A stretch of DNA of 64,000 nt from Ornithinimicrobium pratense (GTDB taxonomy: Bacteria; Actinomycetota; Actinomycetes; Actinomycetales; Dermatophilaceae): the NCBI RefSeq assembly GCF_008843165.1, contig NZ_CP044427.1, positions 1,488,001-1,552,000 of the forward strand, given 5' to 3'. The translations under genes were made by a program, and so were the position numbers. Within the stretch, counting starts at the first letter, position 1. Each line of letters opens with the position of its first letter. The notes under the pieces were generated by a model. That model ran no database searches, was not told the DNA's origin, and saw only the letters and a list, made by a program, of their open reading frames with translations. Positions 62,809 through 64,000 of the stretch are shown here, piece by piece.

Positions 62809-63665
62809 GCACCGCTGCGACTCCCGCGGGGGCGGCCCAGCACACCAGGGCTGCCCCCACCGGGGTCGGCCCGGCCATGCTCGTCCTCAACAACGTCGAG
62901 GTCATCTACGACGACGTGATCCTGGTGCTGCGGGGCCTGTCCCTGTCGGTGCCGGAGCACAAGATCGTGGCTCTCCTGGGCTCCAACGGGGCGGGCAAGT
63001 CGACCACCCTCAAGGCCGTCTCGGGGCTGCTGCCGAGCGAGCGTGGCGAGGTCACCGACGGCTCGATCGTCTTCAAGGACCAACACATCACCCGGATGGA
63101 CGCCCCCGCCCGGGTCAAGCACGGGATGAGCCTGGTGATGGAGGGGCGGCACGTCTTCGAGCACCTCACCATCGCCGAGAACCTCGTGGCCGGGGCCTAC
63201 ACGCGCAGCGGCAAGGAGTCGGCCGCGGACCTCGACATGGTCTACGAGTTCTTCCCCAAGCTGGCCGACATGCGGGCCCGGGTCGCGGGCTACCTGTCCG
63301 GTGGCGAGCAGCAGATGCTCGCGATCGGGCGGGCGTTGATGTCGCGGCCGCAGTTGCTCATGCTGGACGAGCCCTCGCTGGGCCTGGCGCCGCTGCTGGT
63401 GCAGGAGATCTTCGGCTACGTCAAGAGGCTCAACGCCGAGACCGGTCTGACCGTGCTCGTCATCGAGCAGAACGCCCGACGGGCGCTGGAGATCGCCGAC
63501 CACGGCTACATCATGGAGCAGGGCCGGATCGTGCTCGAGGGCCCGGCCGCCGACCTGCGGGAGAACCCGGACGTCAAGGAGTTCTACCTCGGCCTCGGGG
63601 ACGAGGGTGGGCGCAAGTCCTTCCGGGACGTCAAGCACTACAAGCGGCGCAAACGCTGGCTCTAG
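62805..63665 (+). CDS. Branched-chain-type ABC transporter ATP-binding protein (LivF-like)
   Basis: 286 residues. Walker A is GSNGAGKST, signature YLSGGEQQMLAIGRAL, and Walker B LLMLDEPSLGLAPLL, all typical of LivF. It has an N-terminal Ala/Thr-rich extension of about 25 residues and a basic C-terminal tail (KHYKRRKRWL) also found in ligase-linked liv operons. Confidence 0.9.
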   Translation: MSTAATPAGAAQHTRAAPTGVGPAMLVLNNVEVIYDDVILVLRGLSLSVPEHKIVALLGSNGAGKSTTLKAVSGLLPSERGEVTDGSIVFKDQHITRMDAPARVKHGMSLVMEGRHVFEHLTIAENLVAGAYTRSGKESAADLDMVYEFFPKLADMRARVAGYLSGGEQQMLAIGRALMSRPQLLMLDEPSLGLAPLLVQEIFGYVKRLNAETGLTVLVIEQNARRALEIADHGYIMEQGRIVLEGPAADLRENPDVKEFYLGLGDEGGRKSFRDVKHYKRRKRWL

Positions 63666-63671
63666 CCAACC

Positions 63672-63701
63672 GCGGTGCCCCGCGTGATCTACCGGCACCG
63701 C
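63672..63701. terminator. Hairpin between livF and the PaaK-like gene
   Basis: GCGGTGCC (63672-63679) and GGCACCGC (63694-63701) form a perfect 8-bp stem with a 14-nt loop. It may be a partial terminator separating the transporter from the following ligase, or an mRNA-stability element. No U-tract. Confidence 0.4.
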
Positions 63702-63731
63702 ATACCCCCAACTGCGAGGAAAGAGGACCCA

Positions 63732-64000
63732 TGTCGATCGAGGCTGCCCTGCAACAACGGGCTGAGGAGATGGCCCCGGCGCTGGCCGAGGTGGTGCGAG
63801 GGGCCGCCGAGCGCGTGCCGGGCTTTGCGGCCCGCCTCGCCGAGGCGGGCACGGACGTGGAGCAGGTATGCGGCTCGCCCGGCCTGGGCGCGCTGCCGGT
63901 CCTGTCCAAGGACGACCTGGTCGAGCGGCAGCGGACCGAGCCCCCGCACGGTGGCCTGCTCGCCGCGGAGGCGCAGGTCGCCCGCTGGTTCCAGTCGCCG
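63732..64000 (+). CDS. PaaK-like AMP-forming ligase, N-terminal part (runs off the window)
   Basis: The first 89 residues of a protein that begins MSIEAALQQRAEEMAP and contains LPVLSKDDLVERQRTEPPHGGLLA and RWFQSP. The LPVLSKDDL...GG pattern before an FxSPG segment is typical of phenylacetate-CoA-ligase-family (AMP-binding) proteins. It would activate an aromatic or related acid imported by the adjacent transporter. The ATG at 63732 follows GAGGAAAGAGG. The catalytic motifs lie beyond the window, so the assignment is provisional. Confidence 0.7.

Noticed and set aside
1..64000. CRISPR array, prophage, insertion sequence, tRNA or rRNA
   Set aside because: I found no spaced repeat series, transposase, integrase, capsid or tail gene, cloverleaf or ribosomal RNA signature in any part of the window.

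Overview
The window is 64 kb of very GC-rich, tightly packed DNA. It has many ATGA or GTGA start/stop overlaps, frequent GTG starts, LAAC/LSAC-type lipoboxes, and PucR, ROK, LacI and IclR regulators. This points to an actinobacterium. A member of the Intrasporangiaceae/Ornithinimicrobiaceae type is my guess, not something shown by a marker gene. I saw no rRNA, tRNA, CRISPR array, insertion sequence or phage gene. Nearly everything is nutrient uptake and catabolism.

Layout. (1) 1-9417 is a pentose/glycoside block: the 5' end of xylose isomerase, then a divergent sugar ABC transporter (lipoprotein plus two permeases) and a cytoplasmic GH3 glycosidase, followed by LacI and ROK regulators and an aldose 1-epimerase. 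A perfect 20-bp LacI-type palindrome lies between xylA and the transporter. (2) 9554-32501 is the most interesting part, a peptide, D-amino-acid and pyroglutamate salvage region. It holds an S9 peptidase fused to a beta-lactamase-fold serine hydrolase; an M20 hydrolase, a GNAT acyltransferase and an enolase-superfamily N-acylamino-acid racemase that together match the known D- to L-amino-acid conversion pathway; an N-acyl-D-amino-acid deacylase; a PucR regulator; a free-standing beta-lactamase-fold hydrolase; an Opp/Dpp peptide importer whose permease-ATPase fusion gene is frameshifted; the three 5-oxoprolinase genes pxpA, pxpB and pxpC; a D-glutamate-cyclase-family protein; an NRAMP-like transporter; and a flavin oxidoreductase. 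The promoters of the S9 fusion and of oppA share a TCGTC-N6-GACGA dyad about 62 nt before the start codon.

(3) 32713-38333 is a cellobiose/beta-glucoside operon: binding protein, two permeases, GH1 beta-glucosidase and LacI regulator, preceded by a perfect 16-bp palindrome close to the CebR box. (4) 38387-53518 is a mixed region: a probable phosphatidylcholine synthase, a tricorn-type protease, an FUSC-type membrane protein, a GNAT enzyme, two PH-domain membrane proteins, a DUF421 protein, a diacylglycerol-kinase-like protein, two small proteins, an FAD oxidoreductase, an SDR-SRPBCC fusion and a small lipoprotein. It also carries two decayed gene remnants. (5) 53809-64000 is an IclR-controlled branched-chain-type ABC importer (LivG/H/M/K/F) interleaved with a fatty-acyl-CoA-ligase-like enzyme and a PaaK-like ligase, and divergent from an acetyl-CoA-synthetase-like protein that has lost its nucleotide-binding loop.

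How it works together. The outer blocks import and hydrolyse xylo- and cello-oligosaccharides. The central block appears to import short peptides, cleave them (including bonds to D-residues), deacylate or racemise the D-amino acids, and send pyroglutamate, possibly formed from D-glutamate, to glutamate. The last block probably imports and CoA-activates a carboxylic acid. Enzyme families are read directly from motifs. Substrates and the unity of the central pathway are inference.
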